DNA from: Macrothele yani
Taxonomy: Eukaryota > Arthropoda > Arachnida > Araneae > Macrothelidae
Length of the DNA stretch: 64,000 nucleotides
Assembly: GCA_039090855.1 (NCBI GenBank)
Contig: CM077007.1
Span: 14,309,515-14,373,514, forward strand
Direction: 5' to 3'
Both the position numbers and the translations under genes were made by a program. Positions 55,710-64,000 of the stretch are shown here, piece by piece; position 1 is the first letter of the stretch; each line of letters begins with the position of its first letter. The notes beneath the pieces are model-generated. The model made no database searches. It saw only the letters and a list, made by a program, of their open reading frames with translations, and was not told the origin of the DNA.

Positions 55710-56354
55710 TCATAACTCTGAGCACAATTGGCAAATTTCAGTTAACCAGTCAATTACAGAGTCACCACCATATTTCAACATCTCAGCAGTTATGCCATCA
55801 ACTCTCTGAGCCTTACCATTCTGAAGAGATTTCAGAGCTTTACACACCTCTTCTCTTGAGATCCCTCCTGTGCTTCCATCTTTCACTGTGATATCAACTG
55901 CTTCTGCCTCAGAATCACCTTTGCTTTCTTTATCTAATAACTCACAGAAGTATTCACCCCAACTTTCACTTAACTCATTGAGTTCCCATATCTTTTCCCT
56001 GATCTTATTCTTCACACAACTTACAACTTTGTTCCCCCTGTTTTTCCTGAGTCCCATGTACTTCCAGAAAGTCTTTCTATCTTTCCAAAAAGCCAATTCA
56101 TGCATTTCTACCTTTTCTTTCCTATCTTTTGCCTTACTCTGGTGAACCACCATAGCTGCTTCATGCTTCTTACAGCGATATTCATCCACAGAAACTCTAC
56201 CTTGCAACACCCCCAAATAGGCTTCCTTCTTTCTCTTTACTGCCTCTTCAATCTCACTATTCCACCAAGCATCATCTCTATTGTTACCCACTATTGTGGT
56301 GCCACAGATATTTTCAGCAGAAGTGGCAACACAGTTCTTGAAAAACATTAGCAC
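55710..56354 (-). pseudogene. LINE copy 1 ORF2 linker between endonuclease and RT
   Basis: 214 codons: DDAWWNSEIEEAVKRKKEAY, FWKDRKTFWKYMGLRKNRGN, GISREEVCKALKSLQNGKAQ, VDGITAEMLKYGGDSVIDWL. WWN(S/D)E and the NGKAPGxDGI block are typical of LINE ORF2 upstream of the RT. The P of NGKAPG is mutated to Q-R here but kept in copy 2. Confidence 0.8.
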
Positions 56355-56499
56355 TTCTTTTCTACATCCCTCTCACAAGACTTCATCTCTTTCAGTCGTT
56401 CTCAGAGTATGTCAGAATAACACTGATGATCTTCAGGGAGCCTTTCAAACTTTATTCTTTCCATCCTGGGCCTCTTCCTATTCCTTTTTCTCCAACCAA

Positions 56500-57030
56500 C
56501 ATTCAGTTTCACTCATGACACTACCAAGAAATGATCAGAACCAAAATCCCCACTTCTCATCACACAGGTGTCAACAACTAAGTGTTTTAGACGCTGATCG
56601 TAGACAACAAATTCTATCACAATCTTTTGACCAAGAGTACGATTTTTTCAAGTATATGTGTGGATATACTTTTGGTTGAAAAACGTATTAGATACACACA
56701 AACCATTCTCAATGCAGAGTCCAATTAATCTTTCACCATTGTCATTCACACAAAGATCATTAAACTTACCCAGAACACTGAAAAAAATTGCATTCTGCAC
56801 ACCTACTCTAGCATTGAAATCCCCTGCTATCATAACTTTCTCTTTAGCATCAAACTGGCTCAAAACAGCTCATGCCAGAAAACTGGCTCAAAACAGCTCA
56901 TTCCAGAAAACTGGCTCAAAACAGCTCATTCCAGAAATCTTTCTTCCTATCAGAAGGTTCCGAGTCACAAGGAGCATACACTACAACAATTACTATTCTC
57001 CAAAGTTTCACTTTCAAATGAATCCAAAGA
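56500..57030 (-). pseudogene. LINE copy 1 endonuclease, partial
   Basis: Frame 56863-56648 reads SQFDAKEKVMIAGDFNARVG, NDNGERLIGLCIENGLCVSN and FFNQKYIHTYT. The equivalent of VYAPYDSEP lies near 56950. It is interrupted by the triplicated 28-bp unit at 56852-56935, and its N-terminal part is missing at the junction with copy 2. Confidence 0.75.
56852..56935. repeat. 28-bp unit repeated three times inside the LINE endonuclease
   Basis: AAACTGGCTCAAAACAGCTC plus ATTCCAGA, in three head-to-tail copies starting at 56852, 56880 and 56908. Copy 2 of the LINE has a single unit at the matching place (near 61147). A young minisatellite expansion. Confidence 0.9.
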
Positions 57031-57092
57031 ATGCTTCCTAAATACACAAACCCACTCACCTGGTCAATCACAGTGCCATTCAGACTTACATT

Positions 57093-57386
57093 TCATTCAG
57101 TGCTACCAGTTCCTCGTTCAAAAACCATAACTTTGGTCTTTCCCTTATTTATACTCAGTTTGAATTTCATGCAAATTCCGTACATCCGAGACAACATACT
57201 CTGCAAATCACTTTTGCTCTCTGCCAACAGGACAGTGTCATCAGCATACAGCAATCTGCACACACGGATATCACCAAGACATAAACCACTATCATCTATT
57301 TTGGCCATGCACGCGTCCATAAATATATTTAACAGCCATGGTGACATTACACAACCTTGTCTAACTCCTGCACCAATAGAAAACCA
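57093..57386 (-). pseudogene. LINE copy 2 RT, distal part
   Basis: MSPWLLNIFMDACMAKIDDS, GLCLGDIRVCRLLYADDTVL, LSRMYGICMKFKLSINKGKT. Contains the YADD box. It continues the RT interrupted at 59558. Confidence 0.8.
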
Positions 57387-57698
57387 ATTCCAATTAGTAG
57401 TTCTAATTCTGACTATTACAGTATATAGCTCTAATCATTCTACTATTCTCTTTTACGTGCGATATTTCAAAGTAACTTGTACAAAATTCTAGCAGATAAT
57501 GCTTACCTTGGCATTCCTTTCTAGAGATGGGAACATTTCACGCACCTGTTTTCCTGTCTTTGTTGATGTTATTGTCCTAAAGTCCGTTGTATGCGATGAC
57601 TGGCTTTACTTCTCACACTTTTCGCTGGGTATACTAATTGGATCTTTGCCTTAGGATTCCAAACACATCAATTTTTTACCGTTCTTAATACTCGAAAT

Positions 57699-57725
57699 TT
57701 TCGCCCATCCTCTGGGCATCCTCAG
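57699..57725 (-). ncRNA. hammerhead-like motif, left arm of PLE 'D'
   Basis: Minus strand: CTGAGGA, T, hairpin GCCC-AGAGGAT-GGGC with a perfect 4-bp GC stem, then GAAA. Confidence 0.5.
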
Positions 57726-57883
57726 GAGCGTGGCAACTTTACCACCGATGTTCGTGGTTAACTTCGTGCTAATGGAGTCCGATACTCCTTGTTGCCATTC
57801 GCCGGATATACTTTCCTGGATATATTTCGTTATCAAGCCCGGCTGGCGCCATCTATGTTTCATTAAAACAACTTTTTTTTTTT

Positions 57884-58430
57884 AATTAATTTCTTCTCCT
57901 ATCCTGGTTTTCTTGTCTTTTTTGCCGGTTTTTCTTTTGTTGTTGTTTTTCTTGTCTTATTAGTTCTTTCCACAGGCCCGATAATGTGCTAGGGTCATTC
58001 TGGTTACATACCCTTGCTTTATTTTTATAGATTAATATTGCGTCTTCCCTCCTCATTTGCCTTTCCGATTTTTTATTCTTTTTAGCATTTTAATTTCATC
58101 GAATTTCAGGGAATGTCCAGTTTTCCATGCAGAATTGCACTAAAGCAGTTTTGGCTTCTTTTTTTGCCAATTAGATATGTGTTGTTTAAGTCTTTTTTTT
58201 AATCTGTTTTACGTACTTCCAATGTACGATATTGGGGGTATGTGTGCAATTGGAATTTCGTAGGTTCCTGATTCTTCTAGCATTTTTTCCTCTGTTTTTA
58301 TGTTGACAGTCATACTTTTCACGGTGTGCACTGAGCTTCCTAGTTATAAGTCATATTTAGCACAGTGCCTATTGATTTCATTACTCACTCCTTCCAAGTA
58401 TGGGAAAGCTCCAATGTATTTCAATTTTTT
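57884..58430 (-). pseudogene. PLE 'D' C-terminal region, inverted copy (left arm)
   Basis: Mirror copy of 58602-59140. The same protein can be followed on the minus strand, but poly-T/A length differences and shifts break it. Useful only as a second allele-like copy for comparison. Confidence 0.65.
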
Positions 58431-58601
58431 CTTTCTCATCTTCCTTTGGTTGTGCACTTCTTGGCCTTCTTTACTCTGAGTCTTATGCTTTTTTTTTTAC
58501 TCTCATGTAATTAATAAATGGATACATGAGAGTAAAAAGCATAAGACTCAGAGTAAAGAAGGCCAAGAAGTGCACAACCAAAGGAAGATGAGAAAGAAAA
58601 A

Positions 58602-59140
58602 TTGAAATACATTGGAGCTTTCCCATACTTGGAAGGAGTGAGTAATGAAATCAATAGGCACTGTGCTAAATATGACTTACAACTAGGAAGCTCAGTGCAC
58701 ACCGTGAAAAGTATGACTGTCAACAAAAAAACAGAGGAAAAAATGCTAGAAGAATCAGGAACCTACGAAATTCCAATTGCACACATACCCCCAATATCGT
58801 ACATTGGAAGTACGAAAAACAGATTAAAAAAAAGACTTAAACAACACATATCTAATTGGCAAAAAAAGAAGCCAAAACTGCTTTAGTGCAATTCTGCATG
58901 GAAAACCGGACATTCCCGAAATTCGATGAAATTAAAATGCTAAAAAAGAATAAAAAATCGGAAAGGCAAATGAGGAGGGAAGAAGCAATATTAATCTATA
59001 AAAATAAAGCAAGGGTATGTAACCAGAACGACCCTAGTACATTAGCAGGCCTGTGGAAAGAAATAATAAGACAAGAAAAACAACAACAAAAGAAAAACCG
59101 GCAAAAAAGACCAGAAAACCAGGATAGGAGAAGAAATTAA
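58602..59140 (+). pseudogene. PLE 'D' C-terminal region with GIY-YIG endonuclease (right arm)
   Basis: 58602-58886 reads YIGAFPYLEGVSNEINRHCA, KKTEEKMLEESGTYEIPIAH, PPISYIGSTKNRLKKRLKQH (GIY-YIG: Y, Y-I-G and R present). After a one-base shift near 58860, 58856-59140 continues with KTALVQFCMENRTFPKFDEI, RREEAILIYKNKARVCNQND, the region holding the nuclease Glu (EAILIYK) and a basic end to a stop at 59140. The RT is missing at the palindrome centre. Confidence 0.75.
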
Positions 59141-59301
59141 TTTAAAAAAAAAAAGTTGTTTTAATGAAACATAGATGGCGCCAGCCGGGCTTGATAACGA
59201 AATATATCCAGGAAAGTATTTCCGACGAATGGCAACAAGGAGTATCGGACTCCATTAGCGCGAAGTTAACCACGAACATTGGTGGTAAAGTCGCCACGCT
59301 C

Positions 59302-59328
59302 ATGAGGATGCCCAGAGGATGGGCGAAA
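59302..59328 (+). ncRNA. hammerhead-like motif, right arm of PLE 'D'
   Basis: ATGAGGA (first C changed to A), T, hairpin GCCC-AGAGGAT-GGGC, then GAAA. The left arm keeps the C. Confidence 0.45.
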
Positions 59329-59557
59329 ATTTCGAGTATTAAGAACGGTAAAAATTGATGTGTTTGGAATCCTAAGGCAAAGATCCAATTAGTACACCCA
59401 GCGAAAAGTGTGAGAAGTAAAGCCAGTCATCGCATACAACGGACTTTAGGACAATAACATCAACAAAGACCGGAAAACACGTGCGTGAAATGTTCCCATC
59501 GCTAGAAAGGAATGTCAAGGTAAGCATTATCTGCTAGAATTTTGTACAAGTTACTTT

Positions 59558-60512
59558 CAATAGAAAACCATTTTGATAAAACACCATTCACTCTTACACA
59601 AGCTCTACTACCAGCATACATGGCTTTTACACTATTAAGTAGATTTCCAGTAACACCATATTCATTCAATACCTTCCACAAAAATGTCCTATTTACCCGG
59701 TCATAAGCTTTCTCTAAATCTATGAAGGCAGCAAAAACTTTCTTACCAACAGCCAGATACTTTTCAATCATTATGTGCAATGCAAAAATTTGGTTAGTGC
59801 AGCCTTTAACAGGCATAAAACTACTCTGTACATCCCACACTTTCTCTGATGAAAGACCTCATACTTTTTCAATAACTACCATACCAAACACTTTCTCTGG
59901 CACACTCAGCAGGCTAATACCACGACAGTTCTTGCAGTCAGTCTGATCACTTTTTCTCTTATACAAGGGAACAATGATAGCATCCTTCCAATCCCGAAGG
60001 ACCATTCCTAACTCCCAGCACAACTGGCAAATTTCAGTTAACCAGTCAATTACAGAGTCACCACCATATTTCAACATCTCAGCAGTTATGCCATCAACTC
60101 CTGGAGCCTTACCATTTTGAAGAGATTTTAGAGCTTTACACACTTCTTCTCTTGAGATCCCACCAGTGCTTCCATCCCTCACTGTGACATCATCTGCATC
60201 TGTCTCAGAATCATCTTTGCTTTCCGGATCTAATAACGCACAGAAGTATTCACCCCTTCTTTCACTTAACTCCTTGGGCCCCCATATCATTTCCCCGATC
60301 TCATTCTTCACACAATTTACAACTTTGTTTCCCCTATTTTTCCTGAGTCTCATGTACTTCCAGAAAGACTTCCTATCTTTCCAAAAAGCCAGTTCATGCC
60401 TTTCCACCTTCCTCTTCCTATTTTTTGCCTTACTCTGGCAAACCAGCTTAGCAGCTTCACGCTTCTTTGAGCGACATTCATCCACAGAAACTCTACCTTG
60501 CAACATCCCCAA
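59558..60512 (-). pseudogene. LINE copy 2 linker and proximal RT
   Basis: 60512-59859: GRVSVDECRSKKREAAKLVC, FWKDRKSFWKYMRLRKNRGN, GISREEVCKALKSLQNGKAP, GVDGITAEMLKYGGDSVIDW, MVLRDWKDAIIVPLYKRKSD, GISLLSVPEKVFGMVVIEKV. A stop near 59859 precedes VQSSFMPVKGCTNQIFALHI, AAFIDLEKAYDRVNRTFLWK and GSRACVRVNGVLSKWFSIES, where the PLE interrupts. Confidence 0.82.
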
Positions 60513-60786
60513 ATAGGCTTCCTTCTTTCTCTTTACTGCCTCTTTAATCTCACTATTCCACCAAGCATCACCTCTATTGTTACCTACTATTGTGGTGCCA
60601 CAGACCTCTTTATAGCAGCAGTGACAACACAGTTCTTAAAACATTCCCACTTCTTTTCTACATCCCTCTCACCAGATTTCAGCTCCTTCAGTCATTCTCT
60701 GAGTAAGTCAGAATAACACTGATGGTCTTCAAGGAGCCTATCAACCTTTATTCTTTCTAATCTATTCTGGGTCTCTTCCTATTCCT

Positions 60787-61634
60787 CTAACAAACATTAA
60801 GTTTCACTCGTGACACTACCAAGTAATGATCAGAACCGACATCCTCACCTCTCATCACACGGGTGTCAACAACTAAGTGTTTCAGATGCTGATCATAGAC
60901 AACAAAATCTATCACACTCTTTTGACCAAGAGTACGATTTTCCCAAGTATATGTATGGATATACTTTTGGTTGAAAAACATATTAGATACACACAAACCA
61001 TTCTCAATGCAGAGTTCAATTAATCTTTCACCATTATCATTCACACAAGGATCATTAAACTTGCCCAGAACATTGTCAGAAACTGCATTCTGCACACCTA
61101 CTCTAGCATTGAAATCCCCTGCTATTATAACTTTTTCTTTAGCACCAAACTGGCTCAAAACAGCTTTTAGCTCATTCCAGCAATCTTCCTTCTTATCAGA
61201 AGGTTCAGAGTCATAAGGAGCATACACTACAACAATTACGATTCTCTGAAGTTTCACTTTCAAACTAATCCAGAGAATTCTCTCACGCAACTATAGTGAA
61301 TTAAGTTGTTCTTCATTTTTTCACTTAAAATCACACCTACACCAGCCTGTCTTCTCACATTATCCAATACTCAAGACCACACACTCACTGTGCCATTCAC
61401 TTCTTCTACTCCGATTTCCTTCTTTTTGGTTTCACTTACACACAGCACATCCAGTCTATACTTATTCATCTCCTCAATCACCTCACTCATCTTGCCATTT
61501 ATACCTCTAGTATTCCATATACCAATCTTACATTCACTCAACCTAGATCTCTTTCTCATATGCCGTTTAGAAAGTCCAGGTCGATTCTGTGGTGGACCGT
61601 CCTTCTCAAGTGTGGTAGGTCCACCATATCCCAC
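60787..61634 (-). pseudogene. LINE copy 2 APE-type endonuclease
   Basis: 61634-61371 reads LSECKIGIWNTRGINGKMSE and LDVLCVSETKKKEIGVEE; 61290-60787 reads IVIVVVYAPYDSEPSDKKED, VIIAGDFNARVGVQNAVSDN, TLGQKSVIDFVVYDQHLKHL, DVGSDHYLVVSRVKLNV. Asn (WNTRG), Glu (SETK), GDFN, the D of IDFVV and SDH are all present. A stop/shift region at 61291-61370 separates the two frames. Confidence 0.82.
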
Positions 61635-61639
61635 ACTTG

Positions 61640-61990
61640 AGTCCGCATATTGATATCTTTTTGGCTTTTTAATCAGGTAAGTACATCAGTGTGGGGGATT
61701 AGCCCACAGCTGAGGGTTCCAGTTGGTCATTCAACCTAAAGATTCTGGAACAAAACCCAGTGAGTTGGAGTCTTTTCACCAATGTCACACAGAACTAGCC
61801 GGCACCTCTCCAAGATTCACAGAGGCCCTAGTTGCTGTTGTGTGTGCCATTGTTACCACGGAGTGCCCCGAGGAGGCAAACCCATCGCTCACTACAACTC
61901 TGTGGCCAAATACTGGGAATGACAGCCATGTTGGAATATGGTGGCCATCTTGGAAATTCAGATGGCAAATGTGATTTCTCAAATTATTGG
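61640..61990 (-). other. 5' UTR of LINE copy 2
   Basis: Sequence upstream of the endonuclease ORF, less AT-rich than the flank, with AACCCTCAGCTGTGGGCTAA and CTCACTGGGTTTTGTTCCAG on the minus strand. The border to AT-rich intron is near 61990. No target duplication found. Confidence 0.5.
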
Positions 61991-62955
61991 ACCATGACTG
62001 ATAACCACACCAATTTTAGTGCTTGTATCCACATGTGAACGATTTTATCACTTACCTGCCCCACTATGTGTGTGAGCTGGAGCTTGACAGTTATCTTTTT
62101 ACAACTATCTCTGTATGCCTATTAAAACCAGATTTAATATGCATCTTCAAGCCTTATGCTGATTTTTACTTAGTATCTACCAGTATATTTACAGTTTATA
62201 GAGAACTAGTAATATTTCAGAATGCCTCAAAATGCCTTTAGAAGACAACTTTCAAACCTTTTGTCAAAAGATGTGGTCATTATACCTTGAATTCAGTAGT
62301 ATTATTAATTTCTTCCCACTTTTTTTTTTCCTGTCATGCAATGCTGTTATATTGCACAAGGACATACAGCATTACTGCTTAAACCTTGTCTTCAGTTAAA
62401 TTGTGACCTGGCAAAATTCAATATGCTTGTAAAAGCTCCACTTTCACAGAACTTTTTTAATCAAAGATTGTACTGAAGTACTAATATGGCAGTGGTCATT
62501 ACCTAGTTGAAACATTTTAATTATCTGTATTCACTAGAAATATGGAGACTGAGTTTATGACATTTTCAAAGTAATAATGGGCTGACATACTATCTTCCAC
62601 ATACATGGGAGCTTATTTTTTTTTTTTCACTTCTTTTCCTTCTCCCTCTGCCCTCCACATTAATCGACTCCACAAACCACTGTGCAGCACCAGATCTTTT
62701 ATCCTGGAAGCTCCACACTGGTGCCTTGCTGGTTTTAGAATCCATAGTCTAGTTTGTGCAAATTATGTGGTACAAAACACAAATCATATGGCACAGTGAG
62801 TATGCTTGGCTCAAGCTAAATCAAAATCAATTTTAAATTGAAAGAAATGACAAACAAGGTGACAAGAAAGAAAATTAATACATGTACTTTATGAAATAAC
62901 AAAATTATGTGAATGCATTTTTAGTAGGGTGTGTTTCAGTCAATGTTTTTCTTAC
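61991..62955. other. intron sequence, no gene
   Basis: AT-rich, with a T run near 62619. Nothing recognised apart from the donor at 62954-62955 of the possible exon above it. Confidence 0.4.
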
Positions 62956-63017
62956 TTCATAAAATTCCGATAATTTTACATCAAATTTGCTGGCAAATGA
63001 AGCAATTGGTTTTATAT
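62956..63017 (-). CDS. possible host gene exon next to a mariner insertion
   Basis: Minus strand: possible acceptor CCCAATAG, then 62 nt, then a good donor GTAAGAAA. Reading: IKPIASFASKFDVKLSEFYE. It ends in phase zero, which fits the exon at 53883-53939, and its helical, charged character fits too. The acceptor AG comes from the TA target duplication of the mariner at 63021, so the true upstream edge may have been changed or lie elsewhere. Confidence 0.45.
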
Positions 63018-63020
63018 CTA

Positions 63021-63670
63021 TTGGGTTGTCGGAAAAGTCACGACATATTTTAGCCATGTTTTGCAAAGGTCATTTATTGATAGAAAGAACAAAGATCAAT
63101 CAATGATATAATGCCCGTTTTGTTCGATAACCTTTTGCCATCTTTCAGTGAGCTGCAGAATGCCTCGTTCATAGAAGGACCTGTCTTTCGTGGCAAAAAA
63201 CTGTACAAAGTGCTGATTTACAGCCTCATCTGAATTGAACGTTATACCACGCAAGGACTGTTGAACAGAGCGAAACAAGTGGAAGTCTGACGGCGCAAGG
63301 TCAGGCAAGTATGCTGGATATGGCAACACATCCCACCCAAGCTCCAATAATTTTTGGCGGGTGATCAAACTTGTGTGTGGTCTCGCGTTGTCGTGATGGA
63401 ACACAACACCTTTATGATGAACGAGCTCTGGACGTTTCTGGATGATGGATTCGTTCAAACTGTCCAATTGCCGACAGTACACATTCGAATTGATTGTTTG
63501 GTTCCATGGTAGGAGCTTGAAAAACACGGCACCTTTAAAATCCCACCACACTGAGACCACAACCTTCTGCTGATGAATGTCTGCTTTGGATGTCATTTGA
63601 GGCGAAGCAGCACGTCGGGACCAAGACCGTTTGCGCAGCACATTGTTGTACACTGAAAAAACCATGAGGA
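63021..63670 (-). mobile_element. mariner transposon, 5' part missing
   Basis: The 3' terminal repeat TTGGGTTGTCGGAAAAGTCA follows a TA at 63019-63020. The transposase runs to about 63670, where mariner similarity stops. The other end and the N-terminal third are absent from the window. Confidence 0.8.
63096..63665 (-). CDS. mariner transposase, intact C-terminal two thirds
   Basis: 189 codons open to the natural stop: VYNNVLRKRSWSRRAASPQM (just after the first catalytic Asp, which is missing), HQQKVVVSVWWDFKGAVFFK, GVVFHHDNARPHTSLITRQK (second Asp), LGWDVLPYPAYLPDLAPSDF-HLF (third Asp, spacing 34), FYERGILQLTERWQKVIEQN. The N-terminal DNA-binding region and first Asp-bearing block are not found upstream, so the ATG at 63665 is probably not the original start. 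Upstream bases TTTTTTCAG directly before the readable part look like a splice acceptor, but no donor exon was found. Confidence 0.8.
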   Translation of the reverse strand: MVFSVYNNVLRKRSWSRRAASPQMTSKADIHQQKVVVSVWWDFKGAVFFKLLPWNQTINSNVYCRQLDSLNESIIQKRPELVHHKGVVFHHDNARPHTSLITRQKLLELGWDVLPYPAYLPDLAPSDFHLFRSVQQSLRGITFNSDEAVNQHFVQFFATKDRSFYERGILQLTERWQKVIEQNGHYIID

Positions 63671-64000
63671 ATAACCACTCACCATAAAGATCATGGTAAC
63701 TTCCAATGGACCGAACACTTCCAACACGTCAATTCATCGTGATGTAACTGGGCTTCCACAGGTTTACAGACCTCTTGCTTACGCTTCTTATTTTCGGGTG
63801 TGAAACATCGTTTTTTTCCTTTGCCTTATAGTATGTTACTATAATGCTTGTCAATTCGATAAAAATCATACATACAACTCATTCATACAATTCAAGTAAA
63901 AACTATGTACATAAACCTTACATTCACAGGTGATTAAACCTTAGTCAACTCTAATTATGGAACTCCTCCTTCTGTTTCACAACCTCTGCTACTCCCACTG
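63671..64000. other. flank beyond the truncated mariner
   Basis: No mariner N-terminus, gene or repeat end recognised; the window stops here. Confidence 0.4.

Larger units (their letters stand above)
54340..57030 (-). mobile_element. APE-type non-LTR retrotransposon, copy 1 (5'-truncated)
   Basis: Runs from a partial endonuclease (57030-56500) through linker (56354-55710) and RT (55709-54744) to a C-terminal region (54740-54340; LRRVAGYT-like, then FGHVERMSNKMLTKK, RKSWEDH). It is joined head to tail to copy 2 at about 57030. Clade uncertain; RTE- or CR1-like by endonuclease and RT style. Confidence 0.8.
57374..59570. mobile_element. palindromic Penelope-like insertion 'D' with 13-bp target duplication
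   Basis: CAATAGAAAACCA at 57374-57386 and 59558-59570 bound a 2171-bp insert. It consists of an 82-base unpaired tail (57387-57468) and a large palindrome 57469-59557 with arms of about 1040 bases around a 13-base loop at 58510-58522. Each arm carries a GIY-YIG domain end and about 500 bases of 3' UTR with a hammerhead-like motif; the 3' ends face outward. The arms are very similar, so the element is young relative to the LINE it interrupts. Confidence 0.88.
57031..61990 (-). mobile_element. APE-type non-LTR retrotransposon, copy 2, interrupted by a PLE
   Basis: The element reads 61990 to 59558, is interrupted by the PLE palindrome 'D' (57387-59557) and resumes 57386 to 57031. 5' UTR 61990-61640, endonuclease 61634-60787, linker 60512-59860, RT 59840-59558 and 57386-57093. 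Its 3' part is lost at the junction with copy 1. The interruption lies at CAATAGAAAACCA, duplicated on both sides; copy 1 has the uninterrupted sequence at 55261-55275, which proves the insertion. Confidence 0.85.

Noticed and set aside
57651..57863. Similar 65-70 codon ORFs at 57651-57863 (minus) and 59164-59358 (plus) beginning MKHRWRQPGLITKYIQ
   Set aside because: They are the two arms of the PLE 'D' palindrome and cover its 3' UTR and ribozyme-like motif. The similarity comes from the inverted duplication, not from protein conservation.
63096..63665. Domesticated mariner transposase as a host protein
   Set aside because: No upstream coding exon with a matching donor was found and the terminal repeat is still attached; the evidence is too thin to claim more than a truncated element.
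1..64000. CRISPR arrays, bacterial operons, riboswitches, prophage or viral genes
   Set aside because: None seen on either strand. The regular array at 30.7-32.7 kb lacks the short identical repeats and unique spacers of CRISPR.

Overview
This is animal nuclear DNA, most likely from an arthropod with a large, AT-rich genome. The reasons are one split gene with very long introns, many (CA)n, (CT)n and homopolymer tracts, and a transposon mix typical of arthropods: mariner, Tc1, Merlin, Tigger/pogo, an R1/I-type LINE, RTE-like LINEs, Penelope-like elements (PLEs) and a tRNA-derived SINE. The species cannot be fixed from the sequence. Nothing bacterial or viral was seen.

Host gene: one minus-strand gene crosses most of the window. 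Six exons with matching splice phases lie at 53939-53883, 40662-40581, 30240-30116, 23699-23639, 10735-10637 and 3329-3025 (stop at 3025). A seventh, more tentative exon is at 63017-62956. Together they encode the C-terminal part of a charged, helical (coiled-coil or BAR-like) protein ending in a proline-rich tail with a PPPY motif. I could not name the family. Introns are about 7 to 13 kb and hold nearly all the transposons.

Layout: 1-3 kb, 3' flank; 3.6-5.4 kb, a PLE with exact 13-bp target duplication; 5.4-14.6 kb, decayed Tc1, RTE, mariner, SINE and Tigger copies; 16.1-22.2 kb, a nearly full-length two-ORF R1/I-group LINE between 75-bp direct repeats; 26.3-27.6 kb, a nearly intact mariner; 30.7-32.7 kb, an eroded tandem array of about 150-bp period with a palindrome inserted in it; 33.9-39.9 kb, three further PLE families; 41.1-42.4 kb, a second Tc1 copy; 42.5-44.1 kb, a mariner-like copy with a SINE in its terminal repeat; 44.3-47.2 kb, Merlin, a LINE tail and another mariner; 48.6-49.3 kb, two short palindromic insertions; 54.3-62 kb, two LINE copies in tandem, one interrupted by a 2.2-kb PLE palindrome; 63.0-63.7 kb, a truncated mariner beside a possible exon.

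Main discovery: the window holds at least eight Penelope-type insertions, several from different families and some with no coding sequence. Most share one design: an inverted (head-to-head) dimer, a 30-80 bp unpaired tail at one end and an 11-13 bp target duplication. In five or six families the arms carry a similar RNA motif, CTGANGA, one extra base, a perfect or near-perfect hairpin, then GAAA, which looks like a hammerhead ribozyme core. The short ones behave like miniature, non-autonomous PLEs.
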